Shown here piece by piece: positions 32,067 to 40,622 of a stretch of 64,000 bases of DNA (within the stretch, counting starts at the first letter, position 1; every line of letters begins with the position of its first letter). This DNA comes from Palsa-892 sp035556215 (GTDB lineage: Bacteria > Pseudomonadota > Alphaproteobacteria > Rhizobiales > Xanthobacteraceae), in the NCBI GenBank assembly GCA_035556215.1, contig DATMFI010000013.1, forward strand, positions 27,605-91,604, read 5' to 3'. The notes under the pieces are model-generated. The model was given only the letters and a program-made list of their open reading frames with translations. It made no database searches and was not told the DNA's origin. Made by a program: the position numbers and the translations under genes.

Positions 32067-32810
32067 ATGTCTATCCGCAATCTTCTCAAGCTCGGCGCGA
32101 TCGCACTGGTGATGTGTTCGAGCGGCGGCTGTGCCTATCTCGATCGCCTCGCCAATGTCGGCCGGGAGCCCAAGCTCAGCTCCGTCGAGAACCCGGCGGC
32201 AATGCGCGGCTACAAGCCGGTGACGATGCCGATGCCGGAGCCGGTCCCCGCCTCCTACAATCCAAACTCGCTGTGGCGGAACGGTTCGCGCGCCTTCTTC
32301 AAGGACCAGCGCGCCCATCAGGTCGGCGACATCCTCACGGTGAAGGTGAACTTCACCGACAGCGCCAATGTCGCGAACGAAACGCAGCGCAGCCGCGAAA
32401 ACAAGGAAGATTCCGGCATCACCAACCTGTTCGGACTCTCCAAGGTGCCGCTGACCAAGACGCCGATTCCGGGGCGGCTGCTCACCGCCGATTCCACATC
32501 GTCAAGCGACGGCAAGGGCTCGGTCAATCGTTCCGAACAATTGAAGACCAACGTTGCGGCTGTCGTCACGCAGCTTCTGCCGAACGGCAATCTCGTCATC
32601 GAAGGCAAGCAGGAAATCCGCGTCAACTACGAGATCCGCGAACTCAAGGTCGCGGGCATCGTCCGGCCGGAGGACATCGAAAATGACAACACGCTCGAAT
32701 CTTCCAAGATCGCGCAGGCACGCATCGCTTACGGCGGCCGCGGCCAGATCACCGACGTGCAGCAGCCGCGCTGGGGGCAACAGATCTCCGACGTAATCCT
32801 GCCGTTCTAA
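32067..32810 (+). CDS. flgH: L-ring lipoprotein FlgH
   Basis: A 247-residue outer-membrane lipoprotein forming the L ring. The lipobox is SGGC at about residues 19-22. The family core is visible: SLWRNGSRAFFKDQRAHQVGDILTVKVNFTDSA and GNLVIEGKQEIRVNYEIRELKVAGIVRPEDIENDNTL. The start at 32067 places the signal peptide correctly; ATG 32034 overlaps flgA. It is last in the operon. Confidence 0.95.
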   Translation: MSIRNLLKLGAIALVMCSSGGCAYLDRLANVGREPKLSSVENPAAMRGYKPVTMPMPEPVPASYNPNSLWRNGSRAFFKDQRAHQVGDILTVKVNFTDSANVANETQRSRENKEDSGITNLFGLSKVPLTKTPIPGRLLTADSTSSSDGKGSVNRSEQLKTNVAAVVTQLLPNGNLVIEGKQEIRVNYEIRELKVAGIVRPEDIENDNTLESSKIAQARIAYGGRGQITDVQQPRWGQQISDVILPF

Positions 32811-32881
32811 AGCTCACCTGCTAGGGCGCGAAACCGGATCGCGACCCTCAGTGCCGCTCCCGCTCCCCGGAGATCGGCACC

Positions 32882-32923
32882 GCACGGCCCCGCTGCTCCC
32901 CCGCGGGGCCGTGCTCTTTTTTT
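32882..32923 (+). terminator. Terminator of the flgF-flgH operon
   Basis: A 12-bp stem (32882-32893 with 32903-32914, nine-base loop) is followed by TCTTTTTTT. It lies 72 nt past flgH and faces the convergent TonB receptor gene. Confidence 0.9.
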
Positions 32924-32996
32924 GCACTCATGCGCGCGGCCTTGCTGCTGATCGCGCCGCACGCGTGGACTTTGCGGCCGGTTGGCTTCGCGCACC

Positions 32997-35114
32997 TTAC
33001 ATCTTGAGGCGCAGCCCGCCGATGATCGCGCGGCCATTGCCGGGATTGAACAGATTGGGATTGGCGGGACTGTAGATATCGACCGCGTTCGCGCTCGAAA
33101 TATACGCGCGATCCGCGAGATTCCTCGCCTCGATGTAGAACGAGTAGTTGCCGCCCGGATCGTAGCCCGCGCGCAAGCCCCACAGCACATAGGATTCCGA
33201 TTTGAAGGTGTTGGCGTTGTCGACGAAATACGACACCGGTACCCACTCGACATTCGGGCCGAAGTAATAGCCGCTCGGGTGCCTGTAGAGCAGCTCGGCG
33301 CGAAGATAATGCCGCGGAACAACCGGCAACAGATTGTTGCCGAACATGGCGTCGTTGTCGAAACGGAAATCGCTGTAGGTGTACGCCGTGTTGAGCCACA
33401 GCCGATCCGGTGTGCTGCCGCTCGCGAACAGCGACTTCAATACAGCGATCCCCAGCCCGGCCTCGACGCCCTGATGGATCGTGTGCGGAATGTTGCGCTC
33501 GCTGCAGGTGCCGTAGATGTTGAAATTCAGGCACTGCAACTCGTTGGTGAGCTTCGCGCGATAAACCGAAAGATCCCAAGTCAGATCAGGCTTGCGGCCG
33601 CGCGTGCCGATTTCATAGGTCGTCGCCGTCTGCGGTTGCAGCGTATTGAAATCGATCGCAATGCCCTGCCCGAAGCTCGGCACCTCGGCGCTGCGCGAGA
33701 TATTCGCGAACACCTGTGACGTCCGGTCAATGTCCCACAAAAGGCCGAGCTTCGGACTCCACAGATCGTAATGCTTGTCGAAGATCGCATCGCCGCCGGC
33801 AAGCACATCCTGCTTGCGGCCGGCATTCACGTATTGCGTGCCGGCGACAAAGGCGACGCGCGGCAGGAAGTAAAACGAATTCTCGGCATAGGCAGTCAGG
33901 TTGCGGGAATATTGCTTGTCGTAGGTCAGCAGCGCGCCTTTGACCGCGCCGGGAAGATTCACATAATTTCTCGCATCGGTGTCGCCATTGTGCAGATTGA
34001 CGCCCGCGACGAAGCGATTGTCGAAGCCCGCGATCTTGCGCTCGTCGAGCAGCCGCGTGAACGCGCCGTATTCGACATAATGATAGTCGAGCCACTGGAA
34101 GATCGGATGCATCAGGTGGCGATCGACGCCGAACACGCCGACATCGATCTTGCCGTTATCGGTGCGGAATGTGGTGATGTTGGCGATGCGAAATGAATCG
34201 ATGTTCCGCTGCCAGTCATAGGTTGCGTTGGTGGGGTTCGCCGTCTTCGGAGAAGTCAGTGCCGTCTGCTTGTCCACCTCGCCCGGAATGCGCTGGCGGA
34301 TCTCGTTGGCATTGAAATAAAATCGCGTCTCGATATCCGGCGAAATCTGGTAGCCGAAATTCATGCTGGCGCGCGCCGAGTGCCCCCAGCTGTGATCGCG
34401 ATAACCGTCCGCCTGCTGGTACGAGCCGGTGAGAAAACCGTCCCACGGGCCGCTCGCGCCGCCGGTGCTGGCTTGAAAGCGCCTGAAGCCGAAACTGCCA
34501 AGGTCGAACCGCCCCTCGAAGGGGCTCGCCGTGCGGCCGGTCTGCGAAACGAAATTGATCGCGCCGCCCAGCGAATTCGCGCCGAAGCGCAAGCCGTTGC
34601 CGCCCTTGTAAACATCGACATGCTGATAGGCGGTCGGATCGATCTCCTGAAAGTCGCCGTAGCCGTCGGCGGTGTTGATCGGAATGCCGTCCATCGAAAG
34701 CTGCACGCCGCGCAAATGAAAATTGCGCGACAGTCCCGAACCGCGGATCGAGAGCCGTGTGTCCTCGCCCCACTTCGGCTGCACGAAAGCGCCCGGCACG
34801 TAATCGAGAATATCCTTGAGCGTCGCTGCCTGCGTGTCGCGGTAAGCCTCGGCCGGCACGACGGCGACGCCGCCCGGCGTCTGCTGAATTTCGCGGATCG
34901 CCTGCTCGGTGGAATTCGCGGTGAGGCTCTCCCGCTTCTGCAGCACGGGGACCGTCACCACGGCGGTCGGCGTTCCGGGCGCACTGGAACGCGCGGGCCG
35001 CGGTTGCGGCGCCGTCACCGTAATCGGCGGCAGATCGGTGGCCGCTTGCGCCAGCGCCTCGCCTGCGCAGACGATCGTGGCGAGCGCGCATGACGCGCGC
35101 AAGAGCATAGACAT
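32997..35114 (-). CDS. TonB-dependent outer-membrane receptor
   Basis: A 705-residue receptor for active uptake of a metal complex or cofactor. It has a signal peptide ending around ALAQA. The plug domain includes LKDILDYVPGAFVQPKWGEDTRLSIRGSGLSRNFHLRGVQL and YKGGNGLRFGANSLGGAINFVS. A 22-strand beta barrel ends in the aromatic/hydrophobic GGLRLKM. The substrate cannot be read from sequence. The adjacent DUF2946-like gene hints at copper or another metal. It splits the flagellar region. Confidence 0.92.
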   Translation of the reverse strand: MSMLLRASCALATIVCAGEALAQAATDLPPITVTAPQPRPARSSAPGTPTAVVTVPVLQKRESLTANSTEQAIREIQQTPGGVAVVPAEAYRDTQAATLKDILDYVPGAFVQPKWGEDTRLSIRGSGLSRNFHLRGVQLSMDGIPINTADGYGDFQEIDPTAYQHVDVYKGGNGLRFGANSLGGAINFVSQTGRTASPFEGRFDLGSFGFRRFQASTGGASGPWDGFLTGSYQQADGYRDHSWGHSARASMNFGYQISPDIETRFYFNANEIRQRIPGEVDKQTALTSPKTANPTNATYDWQRNIDSFRIANITTFRTDNGKIDVGVFGVDRHLMHPIFQWLDYHYVEYGAFTRLLDERKIAGFDNRFVAGVNLHNGDTDARNYVNLPGAVKGALLTYDKQYSRNLTAYAENSFYFLPRVAFVAGTQYVNAGRKQDVLAGGDAIFDKHYDLWSPKLGLLWDIDRTSQVFANISRSAEVPSFGQGIAIDFNTLQPQTATTYEIGTRGRKPDLTWDLSVYRAKLTNELQCLNFNIYGTCSERNIPHTIHQGVEAGLGIAVLKSLFASGSTPDRLWLNTAYTYSDFRFDNDAMFGNNLLPVVPRHYLRAELLYRHPSGYYFGPNVEWVPVSYFVDNANTFKSESYVLWGLRAGYDPGGNYSFYIEARNLADRAYISSANAVDIYSPANPNLFNPGNGRAIIGGLRLKM

Positions 35115-35160
35115 GAAACTCTCCGGGAAACGTGGAAGATCGGCCTTGCGGCCGCGCGGA

Positions 35161-35553
35161 TCACACGTTGAACGGAGGCGCCTGCGCTAATTTCGGGGAA
35201 TGCTCGGACGGACGCGCGGCTTCGGCGGCCGCAACGAAGGGCAGCGCGGAGGATTGCGCCGCGACAATATTCGCTTCGGGCAGCACCGGCGGCACGGCCC
35301 CCGCGGCGTGCGAGGCGCAATAGACAAAACAGGAAACCGGCGTGACCGGAGCCTGATCGTCCACACCATTGTCGTGGCTCGCATTACCGCCAGCCCCGGC
35401 AGCCGAGACCTGACAGATGACGAATGGGCCGGTCGCCGCCGTCGCGCTTTGGCTAAGGATGAGCGCGCCAAGGAAGGCATGCAAAACGATCGCATAGGCC
35501 GCGATAACCGCGGCCACGGAACGGACAGTCGTTCGTCTGCGAAAAGATTTCAT
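35161..35553 (-). CDS. DUF2946-like exported Cys protein
   Basis: A 130-residue protein with an N-terminal membrane or signal helix (SVAAVIAAYAIVLHAFLGALILS). A small periplasmic part carries Cys in VICQV and VSCFVYCASHAAG. Pattern and position next to a TonB receptor resemble DUF2946, often found with metal-linked receptors. The assignment is tentative. The start is ATG 35553. It is probably co-transcribed with the receptor, whose start is 47 nt downstream of its stop. Confidence 0.65.
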   Translation of the reverse strand: MKSFRRRTTVRSVAAVIAAYAIVLHAFLGALILSQSATAATGPFVICQVSAAGAGGNASHDNGVDDQAPVTPVSCFVYCASHAAGAVPPVLPEANIVAAQSSALPFVAAAEAARPSEHSPKLAQAPPFNV

Positions 35554-35676
35554 CGCCAACCCCGCGCGATATTAGGAAATTCGCCCGCCTTCCGCAACGC
35601 GCCTGCCCGAACCATGTGCTAGCTTCCGCGTTATCTGCAAAACCCGCATCGGCGGCAACCAGGAACGGGGGCAACC

Positions 35677-37047
35677 ATGACATTTCAATCGATCAATCCC
35701 GCGAGCGGCACGCCGGTTTCTTCCTACGCGGAAACGCAACGGAATGAATTGACCCAGATCATCGAGCGGGCCCACCAGGCGCATCTCGGCTGGCGGCATG
35801 TTTCGTTTCGCGATCGCGCCGTCCCGATGAAAAAAGCCGGCCAGATCCTGCGCGACCGCGCCAGGGATTATGCCCGCCTGATGGCCGAGGAGATGGGAAA
35901 GCCCTTCAAGGATGGCGTTGCCGAAGCCGAAAAATGCGCGACCTGCTGCGATTATTTTGCCGAACATGCCGAGCGGCATCTCGCCGATGAGATCGTCGCG
36001 ACCGACGCGCGCAAGAGCTATGTCGCCTTTCGGCCGCTTGGCGTCGTGCTCGCGGTGATGCCGTGGAATTTTCCGTTCTGGCAGGTGATCCGTTTCGCGG
36101 CCCCCGGCCTGATGGCGGGCAATGCCGGCGTCCTCAAGCACGCCTCGAACGTTCCCGGCTGCGCCCTTGCGATCGAACAGATTTTCAAGGACGCGGGCTT
36201 TCCTGAAAATCTCTTTCGCACGCTGATGATCGGCAGCAAGGATGTGGCCAGCGTGATCGAGCATCCGCTGATCCGCGCGGTGACGCTGACCGGCTCCACC
36301 CCCGCCGGCAGGGCGGTCGCGGCGAAAGCCGGTGAGTGCCTGAAGAAGACGGTGCTGGAGCTGGGCGGCAGCGACGCCTATATCATCATGGATGACGCCG
36401 ACATCGAGCAGGCAGCGGCGATCGCCGCCAAGGGACGCCTGGTGAATTCCGGCCAGAGCTGCATTGCCGCCAAGCGCTTCATCGTTACCGAAAAGAACCG
36501 CGCGAGGTTCGAGGAAGCCTTTGTGAAGAAGATGCAGGCTGCCAGGGTCGGCGACCCGATGGCCGAGGGCACGCAAGTAGGGCCGATGGCGCGAAAGGAT
36601 TTGCGCGACGATCTTCACAAGCAGGTGGAAGAGAGTATCCGCAAGGGCGCCAGGCTGTTATGCGGCGGCGAGGTTCCAAAGGGTGAAGGCGCTTTCTATC
36701 CGCCGACGGTGCTCACCGGCGTCAAGAAAGGCATGCCCGCCTATGACGAGGAACTGTTCGGGCCGGTCGCCGCGATCATCGTCGCCGATAACGAGAAGCA
36801 CGCCATCGAGATCGCCAACGACTCGATCTTCGGCCTCGGCGGCGGCGTCATCGGCAGCGATCTCGCGCGAGCCGAAAAAATCGCGGCGGAGGAAATCGAA
36901 GCCGGCTGCGTATTCGTCAACGATGCGGTGCGCTCCGATCCCCGCCTGCCCTTCGGCGGCATCAAGGAGAGCGGTTACGGCCGCGAGCTATCGCACTTCG
37001 GCATCCGCGAATTCGTGAATATCAAGACGGTGTTCGTGGCGAAGTAG
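35677..37047 (+). CDS. NAD(P)-dependent aldehyde dehydrogenase (succinate-semialdehyde type)
   Basis: A 456-residue ALDH of the GabD/Sad type. Motifs are PWNFPFWQVIR, GSTPAGRAV (cofactor loop), the general base Glu in LELGGSD, the catalytic Cys in NSGQSCIAAKR and LPFGGIKESGYGREL. It probably oxidises succinate semialdehyde or a similar short aldehyde, but the exact substrate is open. It is monocistronic in a flagellar neighbourhood and functionally unrelated to it. Confidence 0.9.
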   Translation: MTFQSINPASGTPVSSYAETQRNELTQIIERAHQAHLGWRHVSFRDRAVPMKKAGQILRDRARDYARLMAEEMGKPFKDGVAEAEKCATCCDYFAEHAERHLADEIVATDARKSYVAFRPLGVVLAVMPWNFPFWQVIRFAAPGLMAGNAGVLKHASNVPGCALAIEQIFKDAGFPENLFRTLMIGSKDVASVIEHPLIRAVTLTGSTPAGRAVAAKAGECLKKTVLELGGSDAYIIMDDADIEQAAAIAAKGRLVNSGQSCIAAKRFIVTEKNRARFEEAFVKKMQAARVGDPMAEGTQVGPMARKDLRDDLHKQVEESIRKGARLLCGGEVPKGEGAFYPPTVLTGVKKGMPAYDEELFGPVAAIIVADNEKHAIEIANDSIFGLGGGVIGSDLARAEKIAAEEIEAGCVFVNDAVRSDPRLPFGGIKESGYGRELSHFGIREFVNIKTVFVAK

Positions 37048-37065
37048 CCGCGCCGCAGCCCGCCT

Positions 37066-37107
37066 GCCGGAAAACAAAACGTAAATGGCCGGGACGAGCC
37101 CGGCCAT
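37066..37107 (-). terminator. Terminator of dksA
   Basis: On the minus strand a 9-bp stem (37085-37093 with 37099-37107, five-base loop) is followed by a T-rich stretch (TTACGTTTTGTTTTCC). The hairpin core (GGCCGGG/CCCGGCC) is also a commonly dispersed palindrome in relatives. Confidence 0.65.
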
Positions 37108-37145
37108 GACGAATTGGAAACTCTGCGTAACAGAGCCGCGACGCA

Positions 37146-37559
37146 TTACTCGTCGCGATAGACTTTTTCCTTGCGCTCGTGACGCTCCTGCGCGTCGATG
37201 GACAGCGTCGCGATCGGCCGCGCCTCGAGACGCTTGAGCGAAATCGGCTCGCCGGTCTCCTCGCAGTAGCCGTAGGTGCCGTCGTCGATGCGCGCGAGCG
37301 CGGCATCGATCTTGGAGATCAGCTTGCGCTGACGGTCGCGCGCGCGCAGCTCGATCGAACGATCGGTTTCATTCGAAGCGCGGTCGGCGAAGTCGGGGTG
37401 GTTCTCGTTTTCCTTTTGCAGGTTATCGAGCGTCTCCTTGCTCTCCCGCAAAATTTCTTCCTTCCAGCGCAAAAGCTTCTGGCGGAAATATTCCTTTTGC
37501 CGGTCGTTCATGAACGGTTCGGATTCAGAAGGCCGATACTCTTGTTCTGCCGCCAACAT
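37146..37559 (-). CDS. dksA: RNA polymerase-binding factor DksA (zinc-less type)
   Basis: A 137-residue ppGpp co-regulator that enters the RNA polymerase secondary channel. The coiled coil (YFRQKLLRWKEEILRESKETLDNLQ) ends in the acidic tip region, followed by YGYCEETGEPISLKRLEARPIATLSIDAQERHERKEKVY. Of the four zinc cysteines only the first remains (Cys, Thr, Ser, Ala pattern), as in other alphaproteobacterial DksA. A perfect CtrA box lies 44 nt upstream. Confidence 0.93.
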   Translation of the reverse strand: MLAAEQEYRPSESEPFMNDRQKEYFRQKLLRWKEEILRESKETLDNLQKENENHPDFADRASNETDRSIELRARDRQRKLISKIDAALARIDDGTYGYCEETGEPISLKRLEARPIATLSIDAQERHERKEKVYRDE

Positions 37560-37602
37560 GACAAACGCCCTTGTTGCAGGTTTCAGTTCCCAGTGTCGTT
37601 TT

Positions 37603-37617
37603 TTAACCGGCCGTTAA
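37603..37617 (-). promoter_or_regulatory. CtrA box upstream of dksA
   Basis: TTAA-CCGGCCG-TTAA is an exact CtrA consensus, 44-58 nt upstream of the dksA start, in a position to overlap the promoter. No other gene starts nearby on the other strand: the next plus-strand gene is flgI at 38433. Confidence 0.65.
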
Positions 37618-37782
37618 CCCGGCCTTTCAGTGGCGCGCTTATAGCGGCCTTGCGCCTGCGGTCAACAACCCGAATCGTCGTTTGTTTCGATAGCGGCGTG
37701 TCGATACGCCAATATGACGAGCAGCCGGGCGTCCCGGCTGCTGATATGCCAAATGCTTTATATGTGAAATTCTATTGCGCGA

Positions 37783-38190
37783 TTATTGCGCGCGCCGTTT
37801 CGCCAGTTCCACCGCTACCCGCAGGCCGATCGCATCGAGCGTCTCGTCGAGACGGCGCTCCCCGCTCCGCTCGGTCAATTCGCCCAGCATGGCTTCGAGC
37901 CTTGCCAGCGTCGCGACATCCATGCGGCCCTCGAGAATCTGCAATTTCAGGCTATCCAGCATATCGAGGGCCTTGGCGCCACGGCGGGCAAACCGCCGGC
38001 GGCGCTCGACGGCATCTTCCACTCCCTGAAGCGCGAGCAGCGCGTCGATGGAATTCATGGCATTGGCGGCATTTGCCGCCGAAGCCCGGCTTGGCGCGTT
38101 GCCGGTGCCGATAGCGAAGCCGCTACCGGCCGTGCGCCGCGCAGCACCCGTTGCTGACACACCAGTCTTGGTGGCCGCCTGGATCCGCAT
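37783..38190 (-). CDS. fliX: Flagellar assembly regulator FliX
   Basis: A 135-residue protein. In Caulobacter FliX binds the activator FlbD and couples sigma-54-dependent flagellar transcription to basal-body assembly. The match is in the C-terminal half (SIDALLALQGVEDAVERRRRFARRGAKALDMLDSLKLQILEGRM). The Ala/Gly-rich N-terminus is variable. It is divergent from flgI, as in Caulobacter. Confidence 0.88.
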   Translation of the reverse strand: MRIQAATKTGVSATGAARRTAGSGFAIGTGNAPSRASAANAANAMNSIDALLALQGVEDAVERRRRFARRGAKALDMLDSLKLQILEGRMDVATLARLEAMLGELTERSGERRLDETLDAIGLRVAVELAKRRAQ

Positions 38191-38253
38191 CTTGTTTGCT
38201 CCCCCGAGCCCTCGGGATGATCCCCGAATGGCGCAGATATTGGGTTTTGATGG

Positions 38254-38268
38254 TTAAGACCTGGTAAA
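38254..38268 (-). promoter_or_regulatory. Imperfect CtrA box upstream of fliX
   Basis: TTAA-GACCTGG-TAAA keeps the N7 spacing with one mismatch in the second half-site, 64 nt upstream of fliX. Because Caulobacter fliX is CtrA-controlled it is worth listing, but it is not strong alone. Confidence 0.35.
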
Positions 38269-38369
38269 CGGCGGCAAGTTTTGCCGGGTCGGCAGGAATT
38301 CCCCGGCGGGTGCCGCGCCCGTTTCAAAAAATATCGAGCAAAACCAGCGGCTTGATTCATCGCGCCGGT

Positions 38370-38385
38370 TGGCACGGCCCTCGCA
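38370..38385 (+). promoter_or_regulatory. Sigma-54 promoter of flgI
   Basis: TGGCACG-GCCC-TCGCA has exact GG-N10-GC spacing. The -12 GC is 49 nt upstream of the flgI start. It shares the downstream string AGCTGGGGAGC with the flgF promoter region. Confidence 0.85.
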
Positions 38386-38432
38386 TTCTCTTCCCCGAGT
38401 CCATCCATCGACAAGCTGGGGAGCCAAAGTCG

Positions 38433-39548
38433 ATGACCAAACTGAACAAGATCGCCGCCTGGGCGCTTGCCGCCTTTGCGATGATGTCCATGCTGCAGAC
38501 GGCCAACGCCGCCTCGCGCATCAAGGATCTCATCGACGTCGAAGGCGTGCGCGAGAACCAGCTGATCGGTTACGGCCTCGTGGTCGGCCTCAACGGCACC
38601 GGCGATACGCTGAACAATATCCCCTTCACCAAGCAGAGCCTCACCGCGATGCTCGAGCGCCTCGGCGTCAACATCCGCGGCGCGCAGCTTCGCACCGGCA
38701 ACGTCGCGGCCGTGATGGTCACCGGCAATCTGCAGGCCTTCGCGACGCAGGGCACGCGCACCGATGTCGTCGTCTCGGCGCTGGGCGATGCCAAAAGCCT
38801 GCAAGGCGGCACGCTGCTCGTCACGCCGCTGATGGGCGCCGATGGCAACGTCTATGCCGTGGCGCAGGGAACCGTTGCCGTCGCCGGCTTTCAGGCCGAA
38901 GGCGACGCCGCCAAGATCGTTCGGGGCGTGCCGACCGTCGGCCGCATCTCGAACGGCGCGCTGGTCGAGCGCGAAATCGATTTCGCCATCAACCGCATGA
39001 GCAATATCCGGCTCGCGCTCCGCAATCCCGATCTCACCACCGCGAAGCGCATCGCCGGCGCCATCAACGATTTCCTCGGCGCGCCCGCCGCGGAACCCAT
39101 CGACCGGGGCACCATCATGCTGCAGGTGCCGCACAAATATTCCGGCAACATCGTGCAGCTCCTCACCGAGATTGAACCGCTGCAGATCGAACCCGATCTC
39201 ACCGCCAAGGTCGTGATCGACGAGCGCTCCGGCATCATCGTCATGGGGCGCGACGTGCGCGTCGCGACCGTCGCCGTCGCCCAAGGCAACCTCACCGTCT
39301 CGATCTCGGAAACGCCGGTCGTCAGCCAGCCCGGGCCCTTCTCGCGCGGCCGTACGAGAGTCGTGCCGCGAACCAAGGTCGGCGTGCAGGAAGAAGGAAC
39401 CAAGCTCGGCCTCGTGCAGGAAGGCGTGTCGCTCTCCGATCTCGTCGACGGACTGAACGCGCTCGGCGTCAGCCCGCGCGATCTGATTTCGATCCTGCAG
39501 GCGATCAAGGCGGCGGGCGCAATCCAGGCCGAAATCGAGGTGATGTAA
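38433..39548 (+). CDS. flgI: Flagellar P-ring protein FlgI
   Basis: A 371-residue periplasmic protein forming the P ring around the rod. The signal peptide ends near ANA. The mature protein starts ASRIKDLIDVEGVRENQLIGYGLVVGLNGTGD, a strong family signature. The end is VSLSDLVDGLNALGVSPRDLISILQAIKAAGAIQAEIEVM. ATG 38433 is the only start that gives a proper signal peptide. The stop overlaps the next gene (TAATG). Confidence 0.97.
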   Translation: MTKLNKIAAWALAAFAMMSMLQTANAASRIKDLIDVEGVRENQLIGYGLVVGLNGTGDTLNNIPFTKQSLTAMLERLGVNIRGAQLRTGNVAAVMVTGNLQAFATQGTRTDVVVSALGDAKSLQGGTLLVTPLMGADGNVYAVAQGTVAVAGFQAEGDAAKIVRGVPTVGRISNGALVEREIDFAINRMSNIRLALRNPDLTTAKRIAGAINDFLGAPAAEPIDRGTIMLQVPHKYSGNIVQLLTEIEPLQIEPDLTAKVVIDERSGIIVMGRDVRVATVAVAQGNLTVSISETPVVSQPGPFSRGRTRVVPRTKVGVQEEGTKLGLVQEGVSLSDLVDGLNALGVSPRDLISILQAIKAAGAIQAEIEVM

Positions 39549-39877
39549 TGGCTGTGATCGGCCAGACGGGCTTTGCGCCGGTTCCCGTGAGCGGTTCCAT
39601 GGCCCGGATGCCTGCGCACCAGATCCCGGCCAATGCGGGCAAGGACAAGATCAAGGCCGTCTCCCAGGATTTCGAAACGATTTTTTTAACCAACATGTTC
39701 GAAAATATGTTCGACGGCCTCGAAGATGACGGTCCGTTCGGCAGCGGTGCGGGCAACGGCCCTTGGCGTTCGATGCTGACGGAACAGTACGCGAAGTCGA
39801 TCGCGCAATCCGGCGGCATCGGTGTCGCCAAACAAATCGAACGGCAGCTTGTATCCCTGCAGGAGAGTCACCAATGA
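39548..39877 (+). CDS. flgJ: Rod-binding protein (FlgJ N-terminal domain)
   Basis: A 109-residue protein corresponding to the rod-scaffolding half of FlgJ, without the muramidase domain found in gammaproteobacteria. Motif: FETIFLTNMFENMFDGLEDDGPFGSGAGNGPWRSMLTEQYAKSIAQSGGIGVAKQI. It is coupled to flgI (TAATG) and to the next gene (ATGA). The short form is normal in alphaproteobacteria. Confidence 0.9.
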   Translation: MAVIGQTGFAPVPVSGSMARMPAHQIPANAGKDKIKAVSQDFETIFLTNMFENMFDGLEDDGPFGSGAGNGPWRSMLTEQYAKSIAQSGGIGVAKQIERQLVSLQESHQ

Positions 39878-40347
39878 CCGCTCAAACCGCGTTGAAATAT
39901 CCCCCGATCGAAAGCAAGGCGGCGGCCGAAGCGCTGTTGAACCATGTCGGCGAGACGATGGTGGCGCTCGTGCAGGTTTTTGAGGACGAAACCCGTCTCG
40001 TGCGCTCGGGCAAGATCAATGCGGCGGCGGATCTCGCGGCGGAAAAGACCAACCTTGCCTCGATCTATATCCGCGACATCGAAACGGTGAAGCAGAACGC
40101 CAAGTTCATCAAGGAAACGCTGCCCGAGCTCGTCGAGGAAATGCGCCTCGCCCACGATTCTTTCCGTGACATCCTGAGCCGCAACCTGCGCGTCGTGCAG
40201 ACGGCGCAGTCCGTCGCCGAGGGCCTGATCCGCGGCGCCGCCGACGAAGCGAGCCGCCGCGAAAACCCGCGCGGCTATCACGCCAATGGCCGCAGCACCC
40301 CGCCCCGCGCCGCGACGCGCCCGGTGATGGTCAGCCGCTCGAGCTGA
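39874..40347 (+). CDS. FlgN-like export chaperone candidate
   Basis: A 157-residue, mostly helical protein. It contains a heptad-rich segment (AAAEALLNHVGETMVALVQVFEDETRLVRSGKINAAADLAAEKTNLASIYIRDIE) like the FlgN chaperone for hook-associated proteins. The C-terminus is basic and disordered. ATG 39874 overlaps the previous stop. Position last in flgI-flgJ supports a flagellar role. The exact assignment is moderate. Confidence 0.7.
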   Translation: MTAQTALKYPPIESKAAAEALLNHVGETMVALVQVFEDETRLVRSGKINAAADLAAEKTNLASIYIRDIETVKQNAKFIKETLPELVEEMRLAHDSFRDILSRNLRVVQTAQSVAEGLIRGAADEASRRENPRGYHANGRSTPPRAATRPVMVSRSS

Positions 40348-40372
40348 TTTCCGATCTTCCAGGACCTGCTGC

Positions 40373-40411
40373 ACGGCCCCGCCGGTCTCGCGTCGGGGCC
40401 GTTTCTTTTTG
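40373..40411 (+). terminator. Terminator of flgI-flgJ-flgN
   Basis: A 9-bp stem (40373-40381 with 40394-40402) is followed by TTCTTTTT, 26 nt past the stop. Confidence 0.85.
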
Positions 40412-40622
40412 GGTTAGCGAAGCTCCTTAACGCTTTCCTAACGCGCCGCCGGCGGCGAAAAGCGCCGGAAAACCCCCGCCCTTTCGCTCGCTTTGGTGCA
40501 CGAATCGTCACCCCGGCCGCGCAACCGGCGTAACCAGCCATTAGCGATTGTCGTGTCAAATCGGCGTTCACGGCTTCCAGGACGGAGGCCGTTCTGTGTG
40601 TATCCTAGGAAAGGACTGAACG

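Noticed and set aside
40427..40622. CtrA or sigma-54 promoter for flagellin
   Set aside because: Only TTAA-N7-CTAA was found, and no GG-N10-GC element resembles TGGCAC-N5-TTGC, so no promoter is called.
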